Notes under the pieces: generated by a model
Told to the model about the DNA's origin: nothing
The model's input: only the letters and a program-made list of their open reading frames with translations
Database searches by the model: none
Made by a program: the position numbers and the translations under genes
Source of the DNA: Microbacterium sp. AK009
GTDB lineage: Bacteria; Actinomycetota; Actinomycetes; Actinomycetales; Microbacteriaceae
Direction: 5' to 3'
NCBI RefSeq assembly: GCF_013410955.1
Contig: NZ_JACCCG010000003.1
Coordinates: 434,001-498,000, forward strand
DNA length: 64,000 nucleotides
Shown: in pieces, positions 41,870-50,194 of the stretch
How the letters are laid out: the number at the start of each line of letters is the position of its first letter
Numbering within the stretch: position 1 is the stretch's first letter

Positions 41870-43327
41870 TCAGGGGGCCAGGTTGGGCAGGATGCGGGTG
41901 CCGAACTCGTGGCGCAGGGCGCTGCGGGCCGCCAGCCATCCGGCCATCCCGTGCACCCCTGGCCCCGGACTCGTCGACGCGCCGCAGAGGTACACCCCCG
42001 GCATCGCGGTGCGCCAGGGCTCGGGCGACAGCGTCGGGCGGCCCAGGAGCTGGCGCACATCCGGCAGGCCCGCCGCGATGTCGCCGCCGGGGTAGTTCGG
42101 ATTGTGCCGCTCCATGTCGACGGCCGTGAGCGTGGAGGTGGCGACGATGACGTCGCGGAAGCCGGGGGCGAATCGCTCGATCTGGGAGATGACGGCCTCG
42201 GTGGCGTCCACGGTCGATCCCGCCGGCACGTGCGTGTACGTCCAGAGCGTGTGCATGCCCTCCGGCGCGCGGCTGTCATCGAAGGTGCTGGGCTGGGCCA
42301 CCAGCACGTAGGGCCGCTCGGGCACCCCGCCGCGCGCCACGGTGTTCTCGGCCGCCGCCACCTCCGCCCGGGTGCCGCCGACGTGCACCGTCCCGGCGCG
42401 ACGGACGGCCCCGTTCGTCCACGGCACCGGGCCCGAAAGGGCGAAGTCCACCTTGAGGACGCCGTTGCCGTACCGGAACCGCTCCAGCGCACGGCGGTAC
42501 GCCGCGGGCATCCGCCCGCCGGCGAGCCGGATGAGCGCGGCCGGAGTGACATCGAGCAGGATGGCGCGGGCAGGCGGGAGCTCGTCGAGGCTCGTGACCT
42601 CGGTGTCGGTGAGAATCTCGCCGCCGTGGGCGAGGAGATCGTCGGCGAGGGCGTCGGCGATCGCCTGGCTGCCGCCGATCGGGATCGGCCAGCCGCGCGC
42701 GTGCGCATGGGTCGTGAGGGCGAGTCCCGCCGCCGCCGACGCCAGGCTCGGCAGGGGGAGGATGGTGTGGGCCGACACGCCGGTGATCATGGACGGCGCG
42801 AGGTCTTCGGCGAAGGGGGCGTTCCACCAGCCACCGGCTTGCGACAGCGCGGCGAGACCGAACGCCACAGGCGCGGTCACGTGCGGGGGGACACGTACGA
42901 GCGGGTGGGTGGTGAAGTCGGCGATCTGATCCGACGCGGCGACGAGGGGTCCGAGGAGGGCGCGATACGCCGCGCCGTCGCGACCGAGGTCCTCGACCGT
43001 CCGGTCGAGGTCGCGGTAGGCGACGCCCGCGCGGCCGCCGTCCAGGGGATGGGCGAAGGAGATCTCGGGCACCTCGAACCGGATGCGGTCGCCGAGCCCG
43101 AACTCGCGGAAGAACGGTGACGCGAGAGCCAGGGGGTGAACCGCTGAGCAGACGTCGTGGCGGAACCCCGGGAGGGTGAGTTCGGATGTCGCGGTGCCGC
43201 CGCCGACGGCCCCTGATCGCTCGTAGACACGGACCCCGAGTCCCGCCCGGGCGAGCGTGACGGCGGCCGCCAGGCCGTTGGGTCCGGCGCCGACGACGAT
43301 GGCGTCGAGGTCGCCCGCCCGCCTCAT
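41870..43327 (-). CDS. FAD-dependent oxidoreductase of the phytoene-desaturase type
   Basis: 485 residues. N-terminal dinucleotide fold DAIVVGAGPNGLAAAVTLARAGLGVRVYERSG, then a helix with SELTLPGFRHDVCSAVHPLALASPFF; C-terminal GVYLCGASTSPGPGVHGMAGWLAARSAL is the FAD-closing segment of CrtI/COG1233 enzymes. No other carotenoid genes are nearby, and many actinobacterial COG1233 proteins are not carotenoid desaturases, so the substrate is open. Overlaps the SRPBCC gene upstream by four bases, suggesting a lipid or hydrophobic substrate carried by that protein. Confidence 0.8.
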   Translation of the reverse strand: MRRAGDLDAIVVGAGPNGLAAAVTLARAGLGVRVYERSGAVGGGTATSELTLPGFRHDVCSAVHPLALASPFFREFGLGDRIRFEVPEISFAHPLDGGRAGVAYRDLDRTVEDLGRDGAAYRALLGPLVAASDQIADFTTHPLVRVPPHVTAPVAFGLAALSQAGGWWNAPFAEDLAPSMITGVSAHTILPLPSLASAAAGLALTTHAHARGWPIPIGGSQAIADALADDLLAHGGEILTDTEVTSLDELPPARAILLDVTPAALIRLAGGRMPAAYRRALERFRYGNGVLKVDFALSGPVPWTNGAVRRAGTVHVGGTRAEVAAAENTVARGGVPERPYVLVAQPSTFDDSRAPEGMHTLWTYTHVPAGSTVDATEAVISQIERFAPGFRDVIVATSTLTAVDMERHNPNYPGGDIAAGLPDVRQLLGRPTLSPEPWRTAMPGVYLCGASTSPGPGVHGMAGWLAARSALRHEFGTRILPNLAP

Positions 43328-43890
43328 CCGCGCGCCGCTTCCGCCGCGTCGGCCGCCTCGGCGGCCTGCTCGGCTTCATGATCATCGGCGACGTCGGGGG
43401 AGGAGGGGCGCCCCGCCTCGTCGTTCTCCTCCTCGGCGGTGGTCTCGCGCGTGCGGGCATGGCGTCCCTCCGCCAGATACGCCAGGCGGTGCAGTGTCTC
43501 GGCATTGCGCCGATGCAGCAGCAGATCGAGCAGAAGATCGGGAAGGTAGCGGGGAGGACCTGCGATGGCCTCCTCCTGCAGGCGGACGACACAGCCCTCG
43601 CCGCGCGGCTTGACGTCGATGGAGATGCGGGCCTCGCCGATCGGCCAGCCGGTCGCGACCATCACCGCGCGCCGAGGCGGGCTCCATTCGGTCGACACCG
43701 TCTCGTCGTTGATCAGGACGGGCCAGGCGCCGAAGGAGTGGTGAAGACGCGAACCCACCGCGGGCCAATCGGCGTCGACGTCCCGCATGCGGGACGCGCC
43801 GACCACCCACGTCGGGAAGAGCCATCCCTCGGCCAGCACTTCGAAGACGCTCTCGGGCGCGCACGTCATCTCCCGCACGTTGCGTGACAT
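43324..43890 (-). CDS. SRPBCC family protein coupled to the FAD oxidoreductase
   Basis: 188 residues from ATG 43890, behind GGAGGCCGAG. Polyketide-cyclase/START-like fold: REMTCAPESVFEVLAEGWLFPTWVVGASRMRDVDADWPAVGSR, VLINDETVSTEWSPPRRAVM, RISIDVKPRGEGCVVRLQEEA. The C-terminal 45 residues are highly charged and Ala/Glu-rich (AEEENDEAGRP, EAEQAAEAADAAEAARG) and probably disordered. Translationally coupled with the desaturase-type oxidoreductase; a substrate-presenting role is plausible but unproven. Confidence 0.8.
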   Translation of the reverse strand: MSRNVREMTCAPESVFEVLAEGWLFPTWVVGASRMRDVDADWPAVGSRLHHSFGAWPVLINDETVSTEWSPPRRAVMVATGWPIGEARISIDVKPRGEGCVVRLQEEAIAGPPRYLPDLLLDLLLHRRNAETLHRLAYLAEGRHARTRETTAEEENDEAGRPSSPDVADDHEAEQAAEAADAAEAARG

Positions 43891-43970
43891 CTCGGCCTCC
43901 TTCGGGCGGTCTCCTCCCGGATGCTTCGACCGTAGGGGCATCCGGGCGGGCCGCGCACCCGGTTGACAGG

Positions 43971-44531
43971 TCATCGCCTCGGTCTGCGCCACCACGGTCG
44001 CGCGGGTGGGACCTCGTCGGGGGCGGGCATCCGCGCCCGACGGCGCGCCGCCCACTCCGCGACTTCGGCGTCGACGTCGCGGAGTGCGGTGACGACGGGC
44101 GGTCCGCCGAGCAGCTGCATCCGCGCGAGTTTCACCCGTCGGTTGAAGTCCTCCACGGCCTCCCGCACATCCTCCTCCCGCGAGAGGGCGTCCAGCCTCC
44201 CCGTCAGCTCGGCGTCCTCGACCCGCAGAGTCAGCGCCGGTGGTCCGAGCCCGGTCAGCTGCTCGCGTTCGATCTTGCGACGGATCCACCAGTTCGGGTC
44301 GTGGGCACGTCCGAGATCGGGGAGGGGCTTGCCGGCGCCGGGGAGGTCGTCGAAATCCCCGCGCCGGATCGCCTGCTCGATGGCGACGTCGACGTAGGCG
44401 GCACGGGCTCGGGCGTGGGCCGTGGGTGTGGCTGGAGGCTCCTCGACAGCCTCGGGTGCCGCATCCGCGGACTCCTCCTGCTGCAGCCGCTCGACGCGAT
44501 ACCGTGCCGCGCGAAGTCGGGGATCCTCCAT
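43971..44531 (-). CDS. DUF1992 (DnaJ-homologue subfamily C28-like) protein
   Basis: 186 residues from ATG 44531, preceded by AGGAGG. The DUF1992 core is VDVAIEQAIRRGDFDDLPGAGKPLPDLGRAHDPNWWIRRKIERE, with the GDFDDLPGAGKP signature, then a helical part with FNRRVKLARMQLL. No J-domain HPD motif is present, so no Hsp70 stimulation is predicted. Function unknown; downstream of a strong terminator that separates it from the sugar importer operon. Confidence 0.85.
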   Translation of the reverse strand: MEDPRLRAARYRVERLQQEESADAAPEAVEEPPATPTAHARARAAYVDVAIEQAIRRGDFDDLPGAGKPLPDLGRAHDPNWWIRRKIEREQLTGLGPPALTLRVEDAELTGRLDALSREEDVREAVEDFNRRVKLARMQLLGGPPVVTALRDVDAEVAEWAARRRARMPAPDEVPPARPWWRRPRR

Positions 44532-44563
44532 CCGCACCTCCTGTTTCCACGGTACGCACCCGC

Positions 44564-44591
44564 GGTGAGACCGGCTCGATCCGGTCTCACC
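44564..44591 (-). terminator. Terminator of the sugar ABC operon
   Basis: GGTGAGACCGG (44564-44574), six-base loop, CCGGTCTCACC (44581-44591): perfect 11-pair stem 14 bases after the stop of the binding-protein gene. No T-run follows. Confidence 0.7.
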
Positions 44592-44604
44592 ATGGGTGCT
44601 GCTC

Positions 44605-45966
44605 TCAGCCCCCCGTGACGTTGTCGTAGGCGCGCATCGCCGCTGCCTGCGCGTCGGCGAGTGCTTCCTCCGCGTTCTTGTCGCCCAGGAGCGCCGCGGT
44701 CACGGCGTTGTTCAACTCGTTCTGGATCTCCTGACCGACGGGGGAGGAGCCGAACGATTGGCCGTAGTCGAGGACGTCGTAGTAGGTGGCGATGACCTGG
44801 TCGAAGTCGTCGTTGCCCGACGGCACGACGTACTGATCACGGATGGCTTGATCTGGACCCGGGGCTCCGGTGAACAGGCCGGTGTTGATGCCGCCGTCGG
44901 CCTCGCGGGTCGCCGCTCGCGCCTCGGCCGCGGCCATCCACGCGTTCTCGCTCGTCACCTCGACGAGCCACTCGCACGCCGCAGCGGCGTTCGCGGCTCC
45001 CGCGGGGATGACGAAGGCCTGACCACCGGTGACCGAGAACGGGTTCCCTTCGCTGTCGAGGAACGGCACGGCCTGGATGGCGATGTCGTCGATGTAGGGC
45101 GAGAGGACGTTCGGGTACCACTGCGCGTTCACCTGTGCGCCGACCTGGTCGGCGACGAACTGATTCTGGTCTCCGAAGGTGTCGAAGGAGTCGGTGAAGC
45201 TCTTCACCTCCGCGAAGCCGCCCTGCGCGTCACTGATCTGCTGGAGCATCTCGATGCCCGCGATGTTGGACGGGTCGTCGAGGGTCGGCACGCCGTCCGC
45301 GTCGGTCAGCTGACCGCCCATGCCGAGGATCCACAGCGGCGCCTGGCCGGTGGCCACCGGGTCGAAGCCGAGGCGCGTGGGCACGCCGCCGGACTCCTGG
45401 TAGACCTTCGCGATCGCCTCGAGCAGGACGTCCGGCTGCGAGGTGTCGATCTCCTCGTTCGCCACGCCCGCCTCATCCAGCACCGCGCGGTTCACGATGA
45501 TCGCCGGCGGCTGGTAGAACTGCGGCACGCCCCAGACCTGGTCCTCGTAGCGAACGTCGTCGACGACGAACGGGTACCAGTAGTCATCGGGGGTGACGTC
45601 CTGTTCGGCGAAGCAGTCGTCCATCGGCAGCACGAGGCCCTGGGCTGCGTAGGTGGTGACGAAGCGCCGGTCCATCTGCACGACGTCCGGCACATCGCCG
45701 CTCGCGATACGCGTCGTGAATTTCTGGGCGTCGAAAGCGGTGGCGTCGAGGTCGACCTCGACGTCCGAGACCTCGCCGGCGGCGTAGTCCAAACGCGCCT
45801 GTCCGACGTCGTCGGCGTTCTCGAACCCCCACACACTGAGAGTGCCCGCGGCGTCGGCGCCGAAGTCGACGTCTTCGGCCGTCGCGCCGCCTCCGCCGCC
45901 GCAACCGGTGATCATGAGGAGGGATGCCGCGCCGAGAACGGCGATGCCTGTGCGCTGTCGAGACAT
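44605..45966 (-). CDS. Sugar ABC importer substrate-binding lipoprotein
   Basis: 453 residues from ATG 45966 behind AAAGGAA. Signal sequence SRQRTGIAVLGAASLLMITGC ending in a lipobox (ITGC, lipidated Cys22), a Gly-rich linker, then a family-1 solute-binding fold (LSVWGFENADDVG, FTTRIASGDVPDVVQMDRRF, VWGVPQFYQPPAIIVNRAVLDEAGV, WILGMGGQL). Captures an oligosaccharide outside the cell and hands it to the two permeases upstream in the operon. Sugar not predictable; no glycosidase is in the operon. Last gene, closed by a perfect hairpin. Confidence 0.9.
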   Translation of the reverse strand: MSRQRTGIAVLGAASLLMITGCGGGGGATAEDVDFGADAAGTLSVWGFENADDVGQARLDYAAGEVSDVEVDLDATAFDAQKFTTRIASGDVPDVVQMDRRFVTTYAAQGLVLPMDDCFAEQDVTPDDYWYPFVVDDVRYEDQVWGVPQFYQPPAIIVNRAVLDEAGVANEEIDTSQPDVLLEAIAKVYQESGGVPTRLGFDPVATGQAPLWILGMGGQLTDADGVPTLDDPSNIAGIEMLQQISDAQGGFAEVKSFTDSFDTFGDQNQFVADQVGAQVNAQWYPNVLSPYIDDIAIQAVPFLDSEGNPFSVTGGQAFVIPAGAANAAAACEWLVEVTSENAWMAAAEARAATREADGGINTGLFTGAPGPDQAIRDQYVVPSGNDDFDQVIATYYDVLDYGQSFGSSPVGQEIQNELNNAVTAALLGDKNAEEALADAQAAAMRAYDNVTGG

Positions 45967-46022
45967 GAGATTCCTTTCCCTTGGTGGTACACGTGGTGCA
46001 TCCGGCGAGGATCGCTCCGACG

Positions 46023-46976
46023 TCATCCCTTCCGCCCCTGGGTGGCGACGCCCTCGATGAAGTAGCGCTGCCCGAAGGCGAAGAGGATCAGCATCGGAAG
46101 TGTGACGAGGAGGGAGGCCACCATCACGTACTGGTAGTCGCCCTGGCCTCCCGCGGTGGGGCTGTACTTCGTCATGGCGTAGGCGATGCCGAGCGGCGCC
46201 GTGAAGTCCTCCACCCCGCCGGCGTTGAGATAGATCAGCGCGGCCTGGAGGTTGTTCCAGCTCGCCTGGAACTCGAAGAGGAACACGATGATGAAGGACG
46301 GGATCGACAGTGGCATCGCGATGCGCCAGAACAGGCCCCAGTTGTTGACGCCGTCGAGCTTGGCCGCCTCGAACAGCTCACGCGGAAGCCCGAGGTAGAA
46401 CTGACGCTGCAGGAAGATGTAGAACGCCGACCCGAACAGGTTCATCCCCCACAGCGGCACCCAGGTGCCGAGGAACCCGGTCTCTTTCCAGATCAGGTAG
46501 ATCGGGATCATCGTCACCGCGCCGGGAAGCATCATCGTCGCGAGGACCAGCCCGAACAGCACCCCCCGGCCGGGGAAGCGGAAGTACGCGAACCCGAACG
46601 CCACGATCGAGCTCGAGATCGCCACGGCGGTCGCCGCAAGAAGCGCAATGGCGATGCTGTTCCACATCCAGCTGAGGAGCGGCAGCTGATTCCACACCTC
46701 GACGTAGTTCTCGGGCACGAAGGTGCGCGGGATGAGCGCGTTGTCGAAGACCTCGCCGCGAGGCTTCAGGCTTGCGGCGACGAGCCAGACGAACGGATAC
46801 AGGAACAGCAGTGAGAAGAGGATCAGCGCGACGGCGAGGACGACTCTGCCCGCCAGCGTCTTCGGCTGCGACACCGCGCGGCGCCACCGAGAGCGGGGGG
46901 CGGGTGCACCTTCTGCTGCCGCCGCGAGTTCCGGCGTGGGACGAGCGACGCCGGGCGTCTGAAGTGTCGCCGACAT
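46023..46976 (-). CDS. Carbohydrate ABC permease, MalG type
   Basis: 317 residues from ATG 46976. Six membrane helices with a hydrophilic, Ala/Pro-rich N-terminus. The coupling-helix EAA motif is RELFEAAKLDGVNNWGLFWRIAMPLSIP. Also MLPGAVTMIPIYLIWKETGFLGTWVPL, characteristic of MalG/UgpE-like permeases. ATG overlaps the previous permease stop by one base (TGATG). With its partner it forms the channel, but an ATPase of the MsmK/UgpC type must come from elsewhere. Confidence 0.92.
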   Translation of the reverse strand: MSATLQTPGVARPTPELAAAAEGAPAPRSRWRRAVSQPKTLAGRVVLAVALILFSLLFLYPFVWLVAASLKPRGEVFDNALIPRTFVPENYVEVWNQLPLLSWMWNSIAIALLAATAVAISSSIVAFGFAYFRFPGRGVLFGLVLATMMLPGAVTMIPIYLIWKETGFLGTWVPLWGMNLFGSAFYIFLQRQFYLGLPRELFEAAKLDGVNNWGLFWRIAMPLSIPSFIIVFLFEFQASWNNLQAALIYLNAGGVEDFTAPLGIAYAMTKYSPTAGGQGDYQYVMVASLLVTLPMLILFAFGQRYFIEGVATQGRKG

Positions 46977-47908
46977 CAGCGGTCCCCCTCGTAGTAGACG
47001 AATCGGTTGCCGAACTTCACCTGGATGAGCGTGATGACCATGATGATGACGAACAGCAGCCATGCCATCGCCGCGGCGAAGCCGAAGTTGAACTGTCGGA
47101 ACGCCTGTTGGAACAGGTAGATGGCGTAGAAGAGCGAGGCCTCCGGTGAGGAATTGCTCTGGTCGCGCCAGAACAGCAGGTACGCCTGGTCGAAGATCTG
47201 GAATGCCGCGATCGACAGGACGATGACGTTGAAGAACATCGCGCCCGAGATCATCGGCAGGGTGATGGAGAAGAACTTCCGCACGGGTCCCGCGCCGTCG
47301 AGGGAGGCGACCTCGTACAGCTCGACGGGGACGTTCTTCAGAGCCGCGAGGAAGATCACCATCGTCCCCGCGACCGTCCACAGCGTCATCAGGACGATGC
47401 TCGGCTTGACCCAGGCCGGGTCGACCAGCCACTGAGGCCCCTGGATGCCGAAGATGCGCAGAAACTGGTTGATCGCGCCGGAGTTGCCGTTCAGCAGGAG
47501 GAAGAACACCGCTGCCGTCGCTACGGCGGGGGTCATCTTCGGCAGGTAGTAGAGCGTCCGGAAGATCCCTGCGCCGCGGCTCGCGCGTGCGAGCAGCATC
47601 GCCAGGAAGAGGGCGAAGATGATCTCCAGCGGCACCGCCATCACCACGTAGAAGAGCGTGTTGGCGAGCGAAACGCCGACCCTGGGGTCTTCGAACAGGT
47701 TGGCGTAGTTGTCGAAACCGACCGGCCGGGCGCTGTTCGTGGCGAGGTTGTAATTGCTGAAGGAGATGTAAAGGCTGTACGCCATCGCCCCAGCCGTGAA
47801 GATCAGGAATCCGATGATCCACGGGGAGATGAACAGGTAGCCCGCGATCGCCTCGCGCCGGTTGTACCGGTCGCGTGCTGCGGGCGCGCGCCGCGTGATG
47901 ACGCTCAT
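46976..47908 (-). CDS. Carbohydrate ABC permease, MalF/UgpA type
   Basis: 310 residues, six membrane helices; first gene of the operon. AGYLFISPWIIGFLIFTAG opens helix 1, YLPKMTPAVATAAVFFLLL precedes the EAA loop VELYEVASLDGAGPVRKFFSITLPMIS. The QFNFGFAAAMAWLLFVIIM helix ends the protein. An inverted repeat about 80 bases upstream is a candidate operator for this operon. Confidence 0.92.
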   Translation of the reverse strand: MSVITRRAPAARDRYNRREAIAGYLFISPWIIGFLIFTAGAMAYSLYISFSNYNLATNSARPVGFDNYANLFEDPRVGVSLANTLFYVVMAVPLEIIFALFLAMLLARASRGAGIFRTLYYLPKMTPAVATAAVFFLLLNGNSGAINQFLRIFGIQGPQWLVDPAWVKPSIVLMTLWTVAGTMVIFLAALKNVPVELYEVASLDGAGPVRKFFSITLPMISGAMFFNVIVLSIAAFQIFDQAYLLFWRDQSNSSPEASLFYAIYLFQQAFRQFNFGFAAAMAWLLFVIIMVITLIQVKFGNRFVYYEGDR

Positions 47909-47987
47909 GGCCGCACCCGCGGCATCCGTCGATGATGCATCGGTCCTCCTCTGAGATCCTTCGGACCGTAGGCGCCCGGAGAGTCCG

Positions 47988-48006
47988 TCGGCAATGTGCT
48001 TGCCAA
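47988..48006. promoter_or_regulatory. Candidate operator of the sugar importer operon
   Basis: TCGGCAA (47988-47994), TGTGC, TTGCCAA (48000-48006): a seven-base inverted repeat with one mismatch and a five-base centre. On the minus strand TTGCCG inside it can act as -35, with TACGGT 18 bases further as -10, so bound protein would block the promoter. No regulator gene is adjacent. Confidence 0.45.
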
Positions 48007-48022
48007 CGAGGAGAAGTTGTGT

Positions 48023-49261
48023 CTAGTTGCCGAACCGTACTTGCCGTCGGGGGCTCATCAGTGCATCGACGACGCCCGCCAGCAGCACGACCGTCGCGGC
48101 GAGGAACGGCAGCGTCAGCGCGGCATCCGTCCCCACGTATTCCGCAACGATCCCGGCGACGGCGGTCGAGGCTGATTGGCCGACCACGATGCCGGAGCCG
48201 AGCATCGTCATCACCGTCGACGAGCGCCCGAGAGGGCTGCGACGGGCGGCGAGGCTGTATTGCGTGACGAGGGTCGGGCCGATCCCTACACCGATGACGA
48301 GGAGGGTGAGGGTCATGGCCATCACGCTCGTCACGAACGGCAGCGCCAGGGTGCCGGCGACGAGGATGGCGGCGAAGACGATCCAGCGCGCACCGAGGCT
48401 GAACCGAGCGGGGAAGGCCGCGACACCCAGGGCCAGCGCCGCCGAGCCGAGACCCATGGCGCCGTAGACGACACCCGCCTGCTCAGCGATGCCGCGGTCG
48501 GCCATGAACGAGGTCAGCGAGGTGAGCATCGTGCCGAAGAACAGGCCCATTCCGAGAGCGCCCACGACGGGTGCGGCGACCCGGGTGAGCTCGCGCACGG
48601 GAGCCGGCGCAGGAGTGCCGCCACGCACACCGGCCTCGACACGGGCGGACGGATGCAGCGCGAAGGCAGATACGAAGATCACCGCCAGGCCGGCAGCGCC
48701 GAGGACCGGTGCGACGGGATCGAGCGTAGCGGCGAGGACGCCGACGATCACGGGGCCGAACACGAAGACGATCTCGTCCGCGGCGGACTCGTAGGCCATG
48801 GTACCGCTGACCACGGCGTCACGGCGGGCCGGGTCGATGGCCCGGGCGATGATCCCCACGAGGCGGCTCCTCGACAGCGGGGCGACCTGGGGCGTGGACG
48901 CGCCGATCAGGAAGCCGGCGGCCAGCACTGCCACATCGGGGACCGGCGCGAACGCCAGCCACGCGATCGCGACGAGAAGCAGGCTGTTGACGAGCCCCGC
49001 GCACAGGAGCACCCGTCGCTGGCCGAACCGGTCGGCGGCGGCCCCGAGGAGCGGGCCGAACATCGCGGTGCCGAGGCCGGTCACCGCGGCGGTCACGCCC
49101 CCGAGGGCGAGCGATTCGCGGGCCGAGACGACGAGAGTCAGAAGCCCGACGACCACCATCGCGAACGGCAGACGCGCCACGAGCGCGATCGGGAAGTACG
49201 ACAGGCCCGCGGCCCGGATCAGTGTCATCGGGCGGCGCGCGGCAGAAGAAGTCATGTGCAT
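48023..49261 (-). CDS. Major facilitator superfamily transporter
   Basis: 412 residues, 12 predicted helices in two halves (about 14-180 and 215-405). MFS loop 2-3 motif appears as GPLLGAAADRFGQRRVLL, where DRFGQRR is the conserved element; second-half counterpart is less clear. The N-terminal part resembles drug- or metabolite-efflux MFS proteins. No cargo can be assigned. Its leader contains a strong hairpin, and its 3' end comes close to the operator of the sugar importer. Confidence 0.82.
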   Translation of the reverse strand: MHMTSSAARRPMTLIRAAGLSYFPIALVARLPFAMVVVGLLTLVVSARESLALGGVTAAVTGLGTAMFGPLLGAAADRFGQRRVLLCAGLVNSLLLVAIAWLAFAPVPDVAVLAAGFLIGASTPQVAPLSRSRLVGIIARAIDPARRDAVVSGTMAYESAADEIVFVFGPVIVGVLAATLDPVAPVLGAAGLAVIFVSAFALHPSARVEAGVRGGTPAPAPVRELTRVAAPVVGALGMGLFFGTMLTSLTSFMADRGIAEQAGVVYGAMGLGSAALALGVAAFPARFSLGARWIVFAAILVAGTLALPFVTSVMAMTLTLLVIGVGIGPTLVTQYSLAARRSPLGRSSTVMTMLGSGIVVGQSASTAVAGIVAEYVGTDAALTLPFLAATVVLLAGVVDALMSPRRQVRFGN

Positions 49262-49546
49262 CAGGTCGATTCGGTCGGCCGCCGGATCGTCCGGCGGCGT
49301 TTCGTGCCGCCTTTGCGCGAAGCGCGAGGTGATGCACAGAGCACCTCGAGTCTACCAAGGGCGCCCGCGACGCAGCATCCGCGGCGGTCAGGGAACTCCC
49401 AGGATGCCGCGGCAACCGCGGAATCACGCGCGTTCGTCGCGTCGTCGGACCGCGCACGCAAGCCAGGGCGCCATCCGATCGAAGGGACTCTCCGGATCAC
49501 CCCACGTGCGGCGGAAGTCGCACACGACAGATGGAAGGAAATGAGA
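49262..49546. other. 285-base intergenic region with two hairpins
   Basis: Between the divergent MFS and secreted-protein genes. It holds a perfect nine-pair hairpin GCCGCCGGA-TCG-TCCGGCGGC (49278-49298), 17 bases before the MFS start codon on the minus strand, and a seven-pair hairpin CGAGGTG...CACCTCG (49325-49348). No open frame with a convincing ribosome-binding site is seen on either strand. Confidence 0.5.
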
Positions 49547-50104
49547 ATGCGTAAGAACATCACTCGCGCCGGAGTCCTCACCGCAGGCCTCGGCATCGCC
49601 GCTCTGACCGTGACCGGCTTGGCGCTTCCGGCCAACGCCGACACCGTGTCGAGTGCCGACGAGACGCAGACCACCGTGTCGGCTCTGACGACCCTCGAGG
49701 CCTTCCAGGACATCCTGAACGACGCGCTGCAGGCCAGCGGCAATGCGACCGAGACCGGCGACCTCAGCATCGACGGTGTCGACGGCGGACTGATCAACGG
49801 CCCGATCGTGAGCGGCTCGGTGATCGATGACGTGGCCAACGGCCCCATCCTGTCGGGCAACGACACCCCGGTCGTCTCGGGCAACGAGGTGCAGGCTCCG
49901 GTCGCTTCGGGCAACGAGACCTCGGTCGACGCTCCGGTCGCCTCGGGCAACGAGGTCGCCTCGGGCAATGACACCGACACGTCGGTCGGCGACGTGGGTG
50001 CGTCGGTGGGCGGTGTCGTGGGTGACGTGGGGGCCTCGGTCGGCGACGTCGTCGGCGATGTCTCCGGTGAGGTCGACGGCCTCGTCAGCGGCCTGCTCGA
50101 CTGA
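49547..50104 (+). CDS. Secreted low-complexity protein with SGN repeats, mature part free of basic residues
   Basis: 185 residues from ATG 49547; GGAAGGAA lies six bases before it, while an ATG at 49541 is too close to that site. Signal peptide MRKNITRAGVLTAGLGIAAL...ALPANA, cleavage expected after NADT-proximal Ala. The mature chain has no Lys, Arg, His, Cys, Tyr or Trp and is rich in Asp, Glu, Gly, Val and Ser. SGN followed by Asp, Glu or Ala occurs six times, then a GDVGASVG-type tract repeats to the end. I recognise no domain; a disordered, acidic, possibly calcium-binding or cell-surface protein is suggested. Single gene with a strong terminator. Confidence 0.75.
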   Translation: MRKNITRAGVLTAGLGIAALTVTGLALPANADTVSSADETQTTVSALTTLEAFQDILNDALQASGNATETGDLSIDGVDGGLINGPIVSGSVIDDVANGPILSGNDTPVVSGNEVQAPVASGNETSVDAPVASGNEVASGNDTDTSVGDVGASVGGVVGDVGASVGDVVGDVSGEVDGLVSGLLD

Positions 50105-50140
50105 ACCCCCTGAACGGACGCTCCTCCTGGGCGTCATGAC

Positions 50141-50170
50141 GAAGCGGCGCCGGCGATCCGGCGCCGCTTC
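50141..50170. terminator. Bidirectional terminator after the secreted-protein gene
   Basis: GAAGCGGCGCCGG (50141-50153), loop CGAT, CCGGCGCCGCTTC (50158-50170): perfect 13-pair stem between convergent genes. Confidence 0.75.
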
Positions 50171-50194
50171 GGCGTGTTGTGACGGCGGACCGCG

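Noticed and set aside
41870-43327. Carotenoid biosynthesis locus
   Set aside because: Only one CrtI-like gene; no crtB, crtE or cyclase genes within the window.
48176-49546. N-terminal extension of the secreted protein
   Set aside because: It overlaps the MFS gene antisense and lacks any domain; a signal peptide begins at 49547 behind a good ribosome-binding site.
49547-50104. SGN repeats as a CRISPR-like or tandem DNA repeat
   Set aside because: The repetition is at protein level with irregular spacing and synonymous variation, within an open frame that has a signal peptide.
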